This document shows, in pieces, positions 42,920 to 51,723 of a stretch of 64,000 bases of DNA. The number at the start of each line of letters is the position of its first letter. Within the stretch, counting starts at the first letter, position 1. The stretch covers positions 1-64,000 of the forward strand of contig DAOUFI010000032.1 of NCBI GenBank assembly GCA_034430175.1. Direction: 5' to 3'. Under the pieces are notes generated by a model. That model was not told the origin of the DNA. It worked only from the letters and a program-made list of their open reading frames with translations, and made no database searches. The position numbers and the translations under genes were made by a program. Source of the stretch: UBA6107 sp034430175 (GTDB lineage: Bacteria > Chloroflexota > Anaerolineae > Anaerolineales > Anaerolineaceae).

Positions 42920-43366
42920 TTACTTGCCCGCGATCAGAGCGGCTTCCTCAATCCAGCCAGCCAGAGAATCTGGAGTGGAATACTTATAGGCCTTGAATCC
43001 ATTATCCGCGATCTGCGACGGAATGTCCCCAGGCGCGTCCAGGCTACCGTCCTGGTTGGGCAGGTGATGGATCTGTACCGCTACCAGACCATTGCCATTC
43101 GCGAGAGACTGGTAGATCTCGTAATTGATGTACTTGCGATTCACGGCCCCTTCAGTGATAAACACAACCGTGACCGTCGTTCCGTCAATGGCTCTATCGA
43201 TCATGTCCTTGATCTCCAGATCGCCTTTCACCTTTTGCTCATCCCATTCGGTTGAATCGCTAAAACCAGCGGCGGCGGTGGGGATGATGCCAGGTAGATT
43301 CTTAACGATCAACCCAACTTTATACACATTCTTGTAATCAAAGCTGAAGAAAACACGACGCGGCAT
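42920..43366 (-). CDS. ThsB-like TIR domain protein (DUF1863), orphan
   Basis: 148 residues, soluble, nearly all one domain. RRVFFSFDYKNVYKVGLIVKNLP, then DSTEWDEQKVKGDLEIKDMIDRAIDGTTVTVVFI, RKYINYEIYQS and NGLVAVQIHHL follow the MTH538/DUF1863 TIR-like family, which includes ThsB of Thoeris. ThsB makes a cyclic ADP-ribose-type signal upon phage infection. No ThsA (SIR2/SLOG) gene is present within the window. AGGAGG-type sequence precedes the ATG. It has its own terminator and no partner on the same strand. Confidence 0.82.
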   Translation of the reverse strand: MPRRVFFSFDYKNVYKVGLIVKNLPGIIPTAAAGFSDSTEWDEQKVKGDLEIKDMIDRAIDGTTVTVVFITEGAVNRKYINYEIYQSLANGNGLVAVQIHHLPNQDGSLDAPGDIPSQIADNGFKAYKYSTPDSLAGWIEEAALIAGK

Positions 43367-43431
43367 GGTGCGCCCTCCTGCGGCTTTTGTTATTTATTTG
43401 TCTTTTCTTGTCTAGACCTGTGCATTATACA

Positions 43432-44910
43432 TCAAGGTTGAGAGAAATACGTCTCCTTTATCGCGCTCAGATTTGCGTCTGTGTGCCGTGAAAGAATCTC
43501 CCAAAAATCAGTGGAGGAAGCCAGACCTAGATGATCTTCATCGCCACGTTCATGGATGGTGGTGAAGTAATCCTTCAGAAACGCCATGAAGGCTTCATCG
43601 CCGATCTCCTGGCGGATCGCTTCAAGGCATTGCACCCCGCGCAGGTAGATGGCATTCACATAGGGTCTGAAATAGCTGTAATCGTAGATGGTGTTGTTTA
43701 CCCATCCTTTTGGATTGAAATAATTGACGCGGGTTTCCCACCACCATTTGACCAGGTCGGGATAAGTGTTTTCATAGTAAAGTAATTCACTGTAAGCCGC
43801 CAACGACTCGTCCAACCAGGGTTCGTACGCCTGATCGTTGCCCACCATCCCGTACCACCACTGGTGTGCCGTCTCATGTACCGAGATCGCGGTCAGGTAA
43901 CTGCTGGGCAACCCTTCATAAGCGTTGAAATATTCCCTTCCCAGGTAATGCAAGCCGTCATATTCCATACCATCAGCAAAGCCCGCTTCAACGATCGTCA
44001 GGCTATTGTGAGTATACGGTCCGAATAACGATGAATACAGATTTAGCGCCTGGACAGTAGCATCGAGCGCGGCCTGCCCGGCAACCTGGTCGGTTGGGAA
44101 CACGAACGCTCTGACGCGGATATCACCCGCAAAGGCTTCGAACATCTTGTAATTACTGCTGCCTGACCAGGTGAAATTTCGGACGTCCTCCTGTTCGAAG
44201 TGGAAAACGCCTGAATCATCGATGGTCGCTCTGGCGCTGGCTGCCACCATGAAATCATCCGGCGCGTTATCCACCCGTAGATCCACTGTAAAATCCGCCA
44301 GCTCGTAAACCTGGTACTCGCCCACTTTGCCCGGGTCGTGCACCACCCAACCCTTCCCCTCGATATAAGGTGCCGCATAGGGATACCATCCCGAAAGGTT
44401 CACCTGGGTAACGGTGAAGCAAAAGACGCCTTCCATCCCCGGGGGATAGAGATTGAAACTAAAATTCACACGAATATTTGCGCCGGGTTGTAAGGGTTCT
44501 CGCAGCGGAACGGTCAACCTTTGCGAGTTCAGGATATATCCTTCCACCGCGGTACCGTCCTGCCAGGTCAGTGTAATCAACTCGAAGGCGCCGTCCGTCA
44601 GGTTGGGTTCCACCACGAAGACCAGTTCGTTCATCGCTTCGGTTGAGCGGTTGGTGTAGAGCATTTCTTCGGTCACCGAGAGACTACGGTTGGGGTAATC
44701 GAGCACCGCTGAGATCGTGTATCGCGTGCGCGTGTTGACCGGCACAGCGGTGACCGTCGCTGTCGGCGAAGTAATTGCTGTGTTCACTGATTGAGTGGAA
44801 GATTCAATCGCCTCAGCCGTCTGTTGAACCGGCGTCATATTTCCCTGAGCGCAGGCAGCCAGCGACAATACGATCAGTAAACCAAGCATCGGAACGATTT
44901 GCTTTTTCAT
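43432..44910 (-). CDS. M1-family-like metallopeptidase lipoprotein
   Basis: 492 residues. Lipoprotein signal peptide with lipobox LSLAAC at about 16-21, then a Thr/Ser/Ala-rich linker to about 60. Beta-rich N-domain, then a gluzincin catalytic domain with HETAHQWW near 340 and the third ligand Glu in WLDESLAAYSE 18 residues later, as in M1 aminopeptidases. The exopeptidase GAMEN motif is replaced by GMEYDGLHY. It is anchored outside the cytoplasmic membrane and probably degrades peptides. Monocistronic. Confidence 0.9.
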   Translation of the reverse strand: MKKQIVPMLGLLIVLSLAACAQGNMTPVQQTAEAIESSTQSVNTAITSPTATVTAVPVNTRTRYTISAVLDYPNRSLSVTEEMLYTNRSTEAMNELVFVVEPNLTDGAFELITLTWQDGTAVEGYILNSQRLTVPLREPLQPGANIRVNFSFNLYPPGMEGVFCFTVTQVNLSGWYPYAAPYIEGKGWVVHDPGKVGEYQVYELADFTVDLRVDNAPDDFMVAASARATIDDSGVFHFEQEDVRNFTWSGSSNYKMFEAFAGDIRVRAFVFPTDQVAGQAALDATVQALNLYSSLFGPYTHNSLTIVEAGFADGMEYDGLHYLGREYFNAYEGLPSSYLTAISVHETAHQWWYGMVGNDQAYEPWLDESLAAYSELLYYENTYPDLVKWWWETRVNYFNPKGWVNNTIYDYSYFRPYVNAIYLRGVQCLEAIRQEIGDEAFMAFLKDYFTTIHERGDEDHLGLASSTDFWEILSRHTDANLSAIKETYFSQP

Positions 44911-44966
44911 CTCCTTTAGATTATCACAAAATATCCACGCTGGAGACTCTGGAGGAATGGGTAAAA

Positions 44967-44999
44967 AATCTCCCCGTCGTCTATGTCGGCGGGGAGATT
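44967..44999 (-). terminator. Terminator after GNAT-like copy B
   Basis: AATCTCCCCG pairs with CGGGGAGATT. On the minus strand GGAGATTTTTTAC provides the U-tract. Confidence 0.85.
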
Positions 45000-45012
45000 A
45001 TAGATCGCGTGA

Positions 45013-46134
45013 TTATGCAAACCGTTTGATGAAGCAGCGGAAGCGTTTGACGATGCGGTTGCCAAAATACTTCCACATCACCTGGATATCATTATTTGTT
45101 TCCAGGTTCAGATTGGTGTCGACGGTCTTAATGCCATTCTTCTTGAACGTGTTGTAGATCTGGTTCATCATCATACCGTTGACGCCTTTGCCCAGGTATT
45201 CATCCTTGATGCCCACCAGGTAAAGGTCGGCTTTATCATTCTTTTTGAGTGCCCAAAGCAGAGGAATGAAACCGAAGGGGAGCAAGTAACCGCGATTCTT
45301 CTGCAGGGCTTTTGAAAGAGACGGGAAGGTGACGCCGAAACCGACAATTTTGTTGTTCTCATCCATCACCACGGGGATGTAGTCCAGATTTGCCATACCA
45401 AAATAAGCATTGATGTAATGGGCTACCTGTTCGCGGCTCAAGGGAACCGTACCGTAGAGTTTTCGATAGGCTTCTTCAAGGACCTCAAAGATCTCAGGGG
45501 CGATCTTGAGCAGATCACGTTTCTTGCCTTTAAAAAGATGTAGGTTATTCCGCTTCGCTACAATATCCGCCGCGTGGGCGATCTTTTCAGCATACTCGTC
45601 CGTCAAGGTGATCTCATAATCCACCCAGTCGATATCCTTGGCGTATCCCAGGGCTTCGATGTGTTCTTTGTAATACGGAAAACAATAATTACTCGCCAGG
45701 GTGGCCACCTGATCAAACCCTTCGACCAACATTCCTTCGCGATCCAGGTCGGTGAAGCCCAGCGGACCATGGATGCCTTCCATGCCTTCTTCCTTCGCCC
45801 AGGCTTCCACGGCGCCGATCAGAGCTCTACTCACTTCACGGTCGTCGATAAAATCAATCCAACCGAAGCGCATCAATTTGGCGCCCCATTTGATCTCTTC
45901 CTTTGGTATTAATATTGCGGCAATTCTTCCAACAATTTTGCCATCTTTAAATGCCAGCCAATATCTGGCTCTGGCTTCTTTGAAAGCAGGGTTTTTCTTC
46001 GGGTCAAGGGTATTCATCTCGTCGTCAAAGAGCGCGGGGACATAGTAGGGATTGTTCTTGTACAGGTCTAACGGAAACCGGATGAAAGCTTTCAGGTCCT
46101 TCGTGGTTCTCACTTCGCTAAGTTCAATTGTCAT
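45013..46134 (-). CDS. GNAT-like acyltransferase family protein (copy B)
   Basis: 373 residues and a full-length paralogue of the 41640-42770 product. Shared: DLKAFIRFPLDLYKNNPYYVP, YWLAFKDGKIVGRIAAI, RFGWIDFIDD, HGPLGFTDLDREGMLVEGFD, and the C-terminal NLETNNDIQVMWKYF. The two genes flank the TIR and peptidase genes on the same strand, about 2.2 kb apart. The substrate is unknown. A start at 46134 fits the family; the ribosome site is weak. Confidence 0.8.
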   Translation of the reverse strand: MTIELSEVRTTKDLKAFIRFPLDLYKNNPYYVPALFDDEMNTLDPKKNPAFKEARARYWLAFKDGKIVGRIAAILIPKEEIKWGAKLMRFGWIDFIDDREVSRALIGAVEAWAKEEGMEGIHGPLGFTDLDREGMLVEGFDQVATLASNYCFPYYKEHIEALGYAKDIDWVDYEITLTDEYAEKIAHAADIVAKRNNLHLFKGKKRDLLKIAPEIFEVLEEAYRKLYGTVPLSREQVAHYINAYFGMANLDYIPVVMDENNKIVGFGVTFPSLSKALQKNRGYLLPFGFIPLLWALKKNDKADLYLVGIKDEYLGKGVNGMMMNQIYNTFKKNGIKTVDTNLNLETNNDIQVMWKYFGNRIVKRFRCFIKRFA

Positions 46135-46325
46135 AAGAATAAATCCTTGGATGAATTTGATAGTATGTTTGTAACACAGAAGGAAAATAAATACATCATG
46201 ATTATTCTAAGGTTAACACCAAATCCGGAAAGTGGTTTCGTGCAATACGCAAACAATTGTCTTTAAAACCTCAAAGTAAGAATTGATACTTACTATTGAA
46301 GATTTGACTTGGATTTTATTAAAAA

Positions 46326-46667
46326 TTATCCCGCTTTTGCTACGATATATACATAGCACAGGGGAGTGCTTCCGGTATTGACCACATCGTGGGGGGTGTG
46401 CGATGGATTATAGAGAACCCGACCGGGGTGTATTGATAGCGCTTCGCAACCCGGACTGCGCAGCTCGCCATTACCAGAGAGGGGTACCACCACTTCCTCA
46501 TTGCCTTCGGTGCTGTGCATGCCGACGGATTCCCCTGGCATCAGTCTGACGTATCCGGAACGCATCCCGGCTGAATCTGGTTCGCCATGTAATAAGGGAA
46601 GGTAGGATTCGCCATTTACGGGCAGGTCGATCGCGCGGGGTTTCAGTTGTATCGTCTTGGAGTCCAT
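46326..46667 (-). CDS. Cupin-domain protein
   Basis: 113 residues forming one cupin barrel. Motif 1 is GESVGMHSTEGNEEVVVPLSGNGEL with His and Glu ligands, and motif 2 is PGRVLYNPSHTPHDVVNTG. A metal-dependent binding or catalytic role is possible; the substrate is unknown. The start at 46667 has GAGGT upstream. Longer in-frame starts would overlap the divergent META gene promoter region. Confidence 0.82.
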   Translation of the reverse strand: MDSKTIQLKPRAIDLPVNGESYLPLLHGEPDSAGMRSGYVRLMPGESVGMHSTEGNEEVVVPLSGNGELRSPGCEALSIHPGRVLYNPSHTPHDVVNTGSTPLCYVYIVAKAG

Positions 46668-46800
46668 AGTGGATACCTCGATTACCAGATTGGATTGATT
46701 CCGTTGCATTATACTCTTCCGCGCGTCCAAAGACTGCGATTCTGTGGAACACAGCGCCTATAAAGACGTCTATAAAAGAAAGAGAAAGATCGGAGTAAAA

Positions 46801-47217
46801 ATGAAAAGAATTATTTTAACGTTAGTTCCTCTGATGTTTTTAACAGCTCTCGTGCTCAGCGCATGCAGCGGTGATTCCCTTGCCGGTACCTCATGGACGC
46901 TGGTATCTTATGGAGATCCCTCCAACCTCACCGCGGCTGTGAGCGGAGTGGATACCAGCCTCGTTTTCGGCAGCGACGTCCAGGTGAGCGGCAATATGGG
47001 TTGTAATGGCTTTGGTGGTGATTATCAGATCAAGAACGGACAAATCGTTTTTGGAAACATCATTTCCACCATGATGGCTTGCGAAGAACCACGGATGAGC
47101 CAGGAGACCGCGACCTTCGGCTTGATGTCGGGGGCGGTTGATTATTCAACCAACGGCAATACCCTTACTCTCACCTCGGCCGACGGTAGCCGGGTGATGA
47201 ACCTGACCAAAAAGTAA
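46801..47217 (+). CDS. META-domain (HslJ-like) lipoprotein
   Basis: 138 residues with a lipoprotein signal ending in lipobox VLSAC near residue 22. One META domain follows: LAGTSWTLVSYG, GNMGCNGFGGDYQI, and ISTMMACEEPRMSQE, which is the diagnostic M(A/T)C-E pattern. The family includes HslJ, linked to heat stress and novobiocin resistance. Extracytoplasmic and lipid-anchored. CGGAG lies before the ATG at 46801. Confidence 0.9.
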   Translation: MKRIILTLVPLMFLTALVLSACSGDSLAGTSWTLVSYGDPSNLTAAVSGVDTSLVFGSDVQVSGNMGCNGFGGDYQIKNGQIVFGNIISTMMACEEPRMSQETATFGLMSGAVDYSTNGNTLTLTSADGSRVMNLTKK

Positions 47218-47238
47218 TCTGCGAAAACGCTTGCTTGA

Positions 47239-47268
47239 TTCCCCGGATTCGACACGGGGATTTTTTTA
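47239..47268 (+). terminator. Terminator after the META lipoprotein
   Basis: CCCCG and CGGGG pair around a 9-base loop and are followed by ATTTTTTT, converging on the dodecin gene. Confidence 0.75.
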
Positions 47269-47472
47269 CTCTTCAAGCATGAAGGTGATCTTCATCTCCA
47301 CACGGTACTCGCTGATCTGACCGTCTTTACCAACCACCACCTCCTGGTTTTCGATCCAGGCGCCAACGACGTTTTTAAGCGTCTTGTTGGCGCGAGCAAT
47401 CCCGGCGCGGATGGCATCGTCGAAGCTATTTGACGAACTTGCTTTGATTTCGGTAATTCTTGACACAGCCAT
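47266..47472 (-). CDS. Dodecin flavin-binding protein
   Basis: 68 residues, the normal size for dodecins, which form hollow dodecamers storing flavins or CoA. The SSNSFDDAIRAGIARANKTLKNVVGAWIENQEV segment and the terminal YRVEMKITFMLEE strand match the family, with the key Trp present. TTTAGGAGG lies seven bases before the ATG at 47472, which decides the start. Confidence 0.92.
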   Translation of the reverse strand: MAVSRITEIKASSSNSFDDAIRAGIARANKTLKNVVGAWIENQEVVVGKDGQISEYRVEMKITFMLEE

Positions 47473-47593
47473 GAGTAACCTCCTAAAGGTCGTATGCAGG
47501 AAACACAAACATGTTTCTCACACCATCTTAGCGTGTCGTGAGACTGATTTCAAGGATTCTTTGATTTCTTATGGTTTGGTTAATTAATGGGAA

Positions 47594-48401
47594 CTATAAG
47601 TCCAAACCCTCGCCAGCCTGCAGACGGCTGACCAGATCGTCGACAAACTTGAAAGCTGGCATGCCGTCGATTACGTCATGGTCGATGGCAATAGTCAAGT
47701 GAAAAATATCACGCTTCTGGATCTCGCCTTCGTGGATGGCAGGCTTTTTGTTGAGTGTTCCGATGCCGATGCTGAGCGGGTGCATCGAAGTGGGGATGAT
47801 CCAGCCTGTGTAACGGCTCACTGTACCCAGTGAGGTGATCATCACAGTGCCCATCATGGCTTGCATCCGCTGCGGATTACAAAGGATGAAGCGGCGCATG
47901 ATCCATAAACGCAACCATTGAGGTAGGGCAGCCCCAAGTTTTATGAAAAACTCATTTTCACCTTTGCCCAGTACCAGATTCCCTTCATTCAGTACTGCCT
48001 GATCGACCGCAGCCTGAATCTCATCGTTGATCTGAAAATACGTCTTTTCATTGGCGCCACGCAATACCAGCGGAAGTGGTACGGAAACACCCTCCACGGT
48101 CTTTTCAACTACAGTGGAGATATCCACGCTCTTGAAGGCAACCACTCGATTCCGTCCCTGGTGCACCCCGCTGATGGGGGGATGTTGTGCCGCCGCGTCA
48201 GCCGTTACTTTGACGAACCAGGCCAGGAACGATACCTTTTTTTCCTGGTGCCCGCAACGCTCTGATCTTCTGCAGCGCGTCGGTCACATCCACCTCGAGT
48301 AAAGCACGCACGAAATGCCTGTCGTGGTCCAGGCGCCCGATGTCGGCAGTGAACTGCCTCACTGGCGGGTAAGAGAATTTTTTGAATTCTTCATCGCTCA
48401 T
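47594..48401 (-). pseudogene. Frameshifted 2-oxoacid dehydrogenase E2-like acyltransferase
   Basis: Two reading frames on the minus strand together make one E2 catalytic-domain-like protein of about 268 residues. The first runs from 48401 (SYPPVRQFTADIGRLDHDRHFV, VTDALQKIRAL). The second runs to 47594 with the HDVIDGMPAF active-site motif and PTSMHPLSIGIGTL. They join at a run of seven A (48237-48243 on the plus strand as T7), where shifting by one base restores FLAWFVKVTADAAAQHPP. No lipoyl domain is present. A sequencing error, a recent mutation or slippage could all explain it. Confidence 0.8.
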
Positions 48402-48417
48402 CGTTCAACTCAACAGG

Positions 48418-48816
48418 CTAAACGACGGGTTTATCAGTCTTTTGAAGACAGTTGCCGCACGTGCCAAACAGGATCAGGTGGTTGGTAGCTATTTCAAAAT
48501 GGTGTTTTTCGTTCAGTGAGGTAAAAAATCGCAAAACATCATCGTCACCTATGGTGATCACATTGCCGCATTTCTGGCAAACCAGGTGATGATGCCGTTC
48601 ACCAGACACCAGTTCGTATACCGCTGAACCAGTACCCATATCCGAAACCGACACCTTACCCTGTTCAACCAGGCGCTCCAGTGAGCGGTAAATCGTTGAT
48701 TGGTTGACTGCCGGTAGTCTACCGCGAATGTCAGCCAATACCTGGTTCGAGGTGAGGTGGACATGTTCGTGTGAGAGCAAATCGATAATCGCCTGGTCTA
48801 CCGACGACGTGCGCAT
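48418..48816 (-). CDS. Fur-family metalloregulator (Zur/Nur-like)
   Basis: 132 residues. A winged-helix N-domain (HLTSNQVLADIRGRLPAVNQSTIYRSLERLVEQGKV) and a C-terminal dimerisation domain with HHHLVCQKCGNV and FGTCGNC, two Cys-x2-Cys pairs for structural zinc. It is divergent from the cbiM-cbiQ-cbiO importer across a 97-bp gap holding a large palindrome. It therefore probably controls cobalt, nickel or zinc uptake and its own gene. Which metal cannot be decided from sequence. Confidence 0.9.
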   Translation of the reverse strand: MRTSSVDQAIIDLLSHEHVHLTSNQVLADIRGRLPAVNQSTIYRSLERLVEQGKVSVSDMGTGSAVYELVSGERHHHLVCQKCGNVITIGDDDVLRFFTSLNEKHHFEIATNHLILFGTCGNCLQKTDKPVV

Positions 48817-48829
48817 TCATTCTCCTAAT

Positions 48830-48871
48830 TTATAATGCAAGTATTTGCAATTGCATAAATTTGCATTATAA
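48830..48871. promoter_or_regulatory. 42-bp palindromic Fur-family operator
   Basis: Outer arms TTATAATGCAA (48830-48840) and TTGCATTATAA (48861-48871) pair perfectly. Inner TTGCAA/TTGCAT extends the symmetry, so 18 of 21 positions are paired. It lies between the regulator and cbiM and contains repeated TGCAA words, consistent with two overlapping boxes. Confidence 0.8.
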
Positions 48872-48924
48872 TTCATCTATCACTTGATACCATTCTATCA
48901 CTTCATCCAATAGTGAGGTTCATC

Positions 48925-49911
48925 ATGCCATATTCAATTTTGTTCTCTCCACAGCCCATGCACATCCCAGATGGGTTCCTTTCGGTGGTGGTATCCATTG
49001 TGTTCTGGGTCATTTCTGCTATTGTTCTGGTAATCGCTTTGCGAAAAACTCGCGAGACACTTGCTGATCGTCAAGTGCCGCTGATGGGCGTACTGGCTGC
49101 CGCCATTTTTGCCGGACAGATGCTTAATTTCAGTGTCACCGGTGGAACTTCGGGACATCTGCTGGGAGCCGCCATCGCAGTCATTCTGCTTGGTCCTTGG
49201 CCGGCTGTTCTAGTGATGACCGCGGTGGTTTCGGTGCAGGCACTTTTCTTCCAGGATGGCGGTCTTCTTGCACTCGGAGCCAATATTTTCAACATGGGTA
49301 TCGTCGGCGTTTTCGTTGCCTACGCAGTTTACCAACTTCTAATTCGTCTTTTCAAAAACACATCCTGGGGTATGATCGTCTCAGGTTTCATTGCTGCCTG
49401 GAGTTCCATTTTTGTCGCCTCGTTGGCGTGTGCCCTGGAGTTGGCTCTCTCGGGCACTTCCCCAGCAAATATAGCCGTTCCGGCAATGGCCGGTATCCAT
49501 GCTTTGATCGGTGTGGGTGAAGGTCTGATCACCACCGCAGCACTGGGGTTCATCCTGGCAGCGCGTAAGGACCTGCTAAAAAAAGAGGATGCGTCTTCAT
49601 CCATCGGCAGCAAGGGGATCTTCGTCGGCGGTCTGCTCATCGCCGTAGTGCTGGCCGTGCTTTCACCGCTGGCTTCGAGTCATCCTGACGGATTGGAATG
49701 GGTGGCGGAGCAACATGGCTTTTTGGATACAGCAAAATCTGCCCTGTTCAATATCCTACCTGATTACACTCTGCCCGGCATAGAAAACCCTGTGCTGACA
49801 ACCATTGTTGCAGGAATCTTGGGAGTAGCCATTGTTTTTGGAGTGGCTTTCGGTGTTGCCCGCGCTGAAAAGCACGGAACTTCCCACGAAAAAGTACAGG
49901 AAAAATCTTGA
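48925..49911 (+). CDS. cbiM: ECF metal transporter CbiM/NikM with fused PDGLE (CbiN-like) domain
   Basis: 328 residues. The substrate-binding membrane subunit for Co2+ or Ni2+ uptake. MHIPDGF near residue 12 holds the metal-binding N-terminal His, and five to six helices follow. A linker leads to a C-terminal CbiN/PDGLE domain (SHPDGLEWVAEQHGF near 254) with one last helix. In known CbiM the free Met-His-Ile terminus binds the metal. Either the short leader before it is cleaved or translation begins at 48958; the ribosome site favours 48925. First gene of the operon. Confidence 0.88.
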   Translation: MPYSILFSPQPMHIPDGFLSVVVSIVFWVISAIVLVIALRKTRETLADRQVPLMGVLAAAIFAGQMLNFSVTGGTSGHLLGAAIAVILLGPWPAVLVMTAVVSVQALFFQDGGLLALGANIFNMGIVGVFVAYAVYQLLIRLFKNTSWGMIVSGFIAAWSSIFVASLACALELALSGTSPANIAVPAMAGIHALIGVGEGLITTAALGFILAARKDLLKKEDASSSIGSKGIFVGGLLIAVVLAVLSPLASSHPDGLEWVAEQHGFLDTAKSALFNILPDYTLPGIENPVLTTIVAGILGVAIVFGVAFGVARAEKHGTSHEKVQEKS

Positions 49912-50705
49912 TCGAACTGTACTCTCATCGAGACAGCCTCATCCACCGTATGGACGCAAGGGCCAAGCTGGTACTGACTCTTGCGTTCATCGTTTATTTG
50001 AACTTGCTGCCTTCCCGCGCCTGGGCTATATATATCCTCTTTCTATCCCTTGTTGTTTCAATGATGCTGCTTTCTAAACTCCGAACCGGGCTTGTCCTCA
50101 AGCGTTCGCTCATCGCACTACCCTTTGCTCTGGCAGCGCTGCCACTGATCTTCACCGGTTCGCCCCCTATGGCTTCACTCACCCTTTTTGGTGGCTTTCT
50201 TCTCAAATTTAGTCTGCCTGGGACGGAACGTTTTGCTGCCATCGTCGTGCGCTCGTGGATCTCAGTCCAGATTGCCGTGCTGCTGGCTATGACCACGCGC
50301 TTCGATGATCTGATGACCGCTCTGCGCCAGCTCAAAGTGCCGTTGCTTTTCGTCTCCATCATCACCCTCATGTGGCGTTACCTTTTTGTGATCCTTGACG
50401 AAGTCACCCGCATGCTGCGCGCCCGCAGCAGCCGCAGCGCCTCCGCGCCAACCGGGTTACGGTCGGGCGGTAGTCTATCCTGGCGAGCTCGGGTAACTGG
50501 TGGAATGGCAGGTAGCCTGTTCCTGCGAGCGCTGGAACGTAGCGACCGCGTCTATGCTGCAATGCTCTCACGAGGTTATGGTACTGAGATCCCGGTCAAC
50601 CACAATCGTCCGCTTTCTGATGCCGATCGCCGCATTCTTTGGTTTGGATCTGTTCTGCTCCTTGTATTGACTTTATTCGGTATGCTTATTGGAGGCCGAC
50701 CGTGA
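49908..50705 (+). CDS. cbiQ: ECF transporter transmembrane component CbiQ
   Basis: 265 residues, the energy-coupling T-component that links the ATPase to CbiM. Four to six hydrophobic helices and the coupling motifs ARSSRSASAP and AAMLSRGYGTE (Ala-Arg-Gly-like helices) are seen. The TTG start at 49908 overlaps the cbiM stop. An N-terminal HRMDARAKLVLTLAF is typical of the family. Translationally coupled within cbiMQO. Confidence 0.9.
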   Translation: MIELYSHRDSLIHRMDARAKLVLTLAFIVYLNLLPSRAWAIYILFLSLVVSMMLLSKLRTGLVLKRSLIALPFALAALPLIFTGSPPMASLTLFGGFLLKFSLPGTERFAAIVVRSWISVQIAVLLAMTTRFDDLMTALRQLKVPLLFVSIITLMWRYLFVILDEVTRMLRARSSRSASAPTGLRSGGSLSWRARVTGGMAGSLFLRALERSDRVYAAMLSRGYGTEIPVNHNRPLSDADRRILWFGSVLLLVLTLFGMLIGGRP

Positions 50706-51406
50706 AACCGATGATTGAGATCGATGCTCTATCTTACAGTTACCCCGATGGTACCCGTGCTCTTGAAAGCATTTGCCTCAGTGTGATGCCCGGTGAGAAA
50801 ATCGCCCTGGTGGGCGCCAATGGTGCTGGTAAATCGACCCTGCTGTTGCACCTCAACGGTGTGCTCACCGGCGAGGGGAGCGTCTGTATCAGCGGACTTG
50901 CGCTCGAGAAGAAGAATATCGGTCGCATTCGCGCCATGGTCGGGTTGGTTTTCCAGAACCCCGATGACCAACTATTTTCATCCACTGTGTATGAAGACGT
51001 GGCTTTTGGCCCCATTCACCAGGGATATGACGATGATGTGATTAAAGAGAAGGTGAGTGACGCCCTGAAAGCTGTGCAGATGACCGAATTTGCTGACCGC
51101 AACCCTTATCACCTTAGTAGCGGACAGAAGAAACGCGTTGCCATTGCTTCCGTGCTTTCAATGCGGCCCGAAGTGCTCGCCTTCGACGAACCCAGCGCGG
51201 GACTGGATCCGCGCGCGCGTCGTGAGTTGATTGAACTGCTCGAAGAATTGCCCCAGACAATGCTCATTGCCACTCACGATCTTGATTTGGCCAACCGTCT
51301 TGCTCCGCGCACGGTATTACTAAACGCCGGCAGGATTGTGAAAGATGGATTTACAGAAGCAATTCTTGGAAATTCAGAGTTGTTATACGCAAATGGAATG
51401 CGATAA
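50702..51406 (+). CDS. cbiO: ECF transporter ATP-binding protein CbiO
   Basis: 234 residues. Walker A GANGAGKST near 37, Q-loop VFQNPDDQLFSSTVYEDVAFGP, signature LSSGQKKRVAIASVLSM, Walker B VLAFDEPSAGLDP and the ATHDLDLA H-loop. The DDQLF motif is typical of ECF A-components. The GTG start at 50702 overlaps the cbiQ stop (GTGA) with GGAGG upstream. Single A-component, so a homodimeric ATPase is expected. Confidence 0.93.
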   Translation: MKPMIEIDALSYSYPDGTRALESICLSVMPGEKIALVGANGAGKSTLLLHLNGVLTGEGSVCISGLALEKKNIGRIRAMVGLVFQNPDDQLFSSTVYEDVAFGPIHQGYDDDVIKEKVSDALKAVQMTEFADRNPYHLSSGQKKRVAIASVLSMRPEVLAFDEPSAGLDPRARRELIELLEELPQTMLIATHDLDLANRLAPRTVLLNAGRIVKDGFTEAILGNSELLYANGMR

Positions 51407-51424
51407 TCAGTTATCCAGGTTCGT

Positions 51425-51613
51425 TTATTTTCTTTTTTGTGTTTTACGTAGAGGTATCGCGAAAATGACTACGAACATCAGAAGTAGCGGTCCGAAGTAC
51501 TTGCCATATTCCGCCACCACGTCAACGAAGGTATCGGGTTTCGAGAAAAAGAGTATCAGGCTGACAACAACCAGCAGCGCTAGGTTTCTCATGAGATTGA
51601 TCGCGAATTGCAC
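51425..51613 (-). CDS. Small two-helix membrane protein
   Basis: 62 residues: two hydrophobic helices at about 7-25 and 40-55 and a basic tail (PLRKTQKRK). The GTG start at 51613 has GGAGGTGGA close upstream, which supports translation. Family not recognised. It is convergent with cbiO. Confidence 0.55.
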   Translation of the reverse strand: MQFAINLMRNLALLVVVSLILFFSKPDTFVDVVAEYGKYFGPLLLMFVVIFAIPLRKTQKRK

Positions 51614-51723
51614 ACTCCACCTCCAGGTGGATTAATTATAAACCCCGGTGAAAATCCAAATCTCCAGTGCAATATCAGTTGACCTCTCGGTATTCGTCTG
51701 TGCTGGTGTATAAAAGTAAAGTA

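Noticed and set aside
42920..43366. Complete Thoeris defence system
   Set aside because: Only the ThsB-like TIR gene is present; neighbours are a peptidase and GNAT-like genes, not ThsA.
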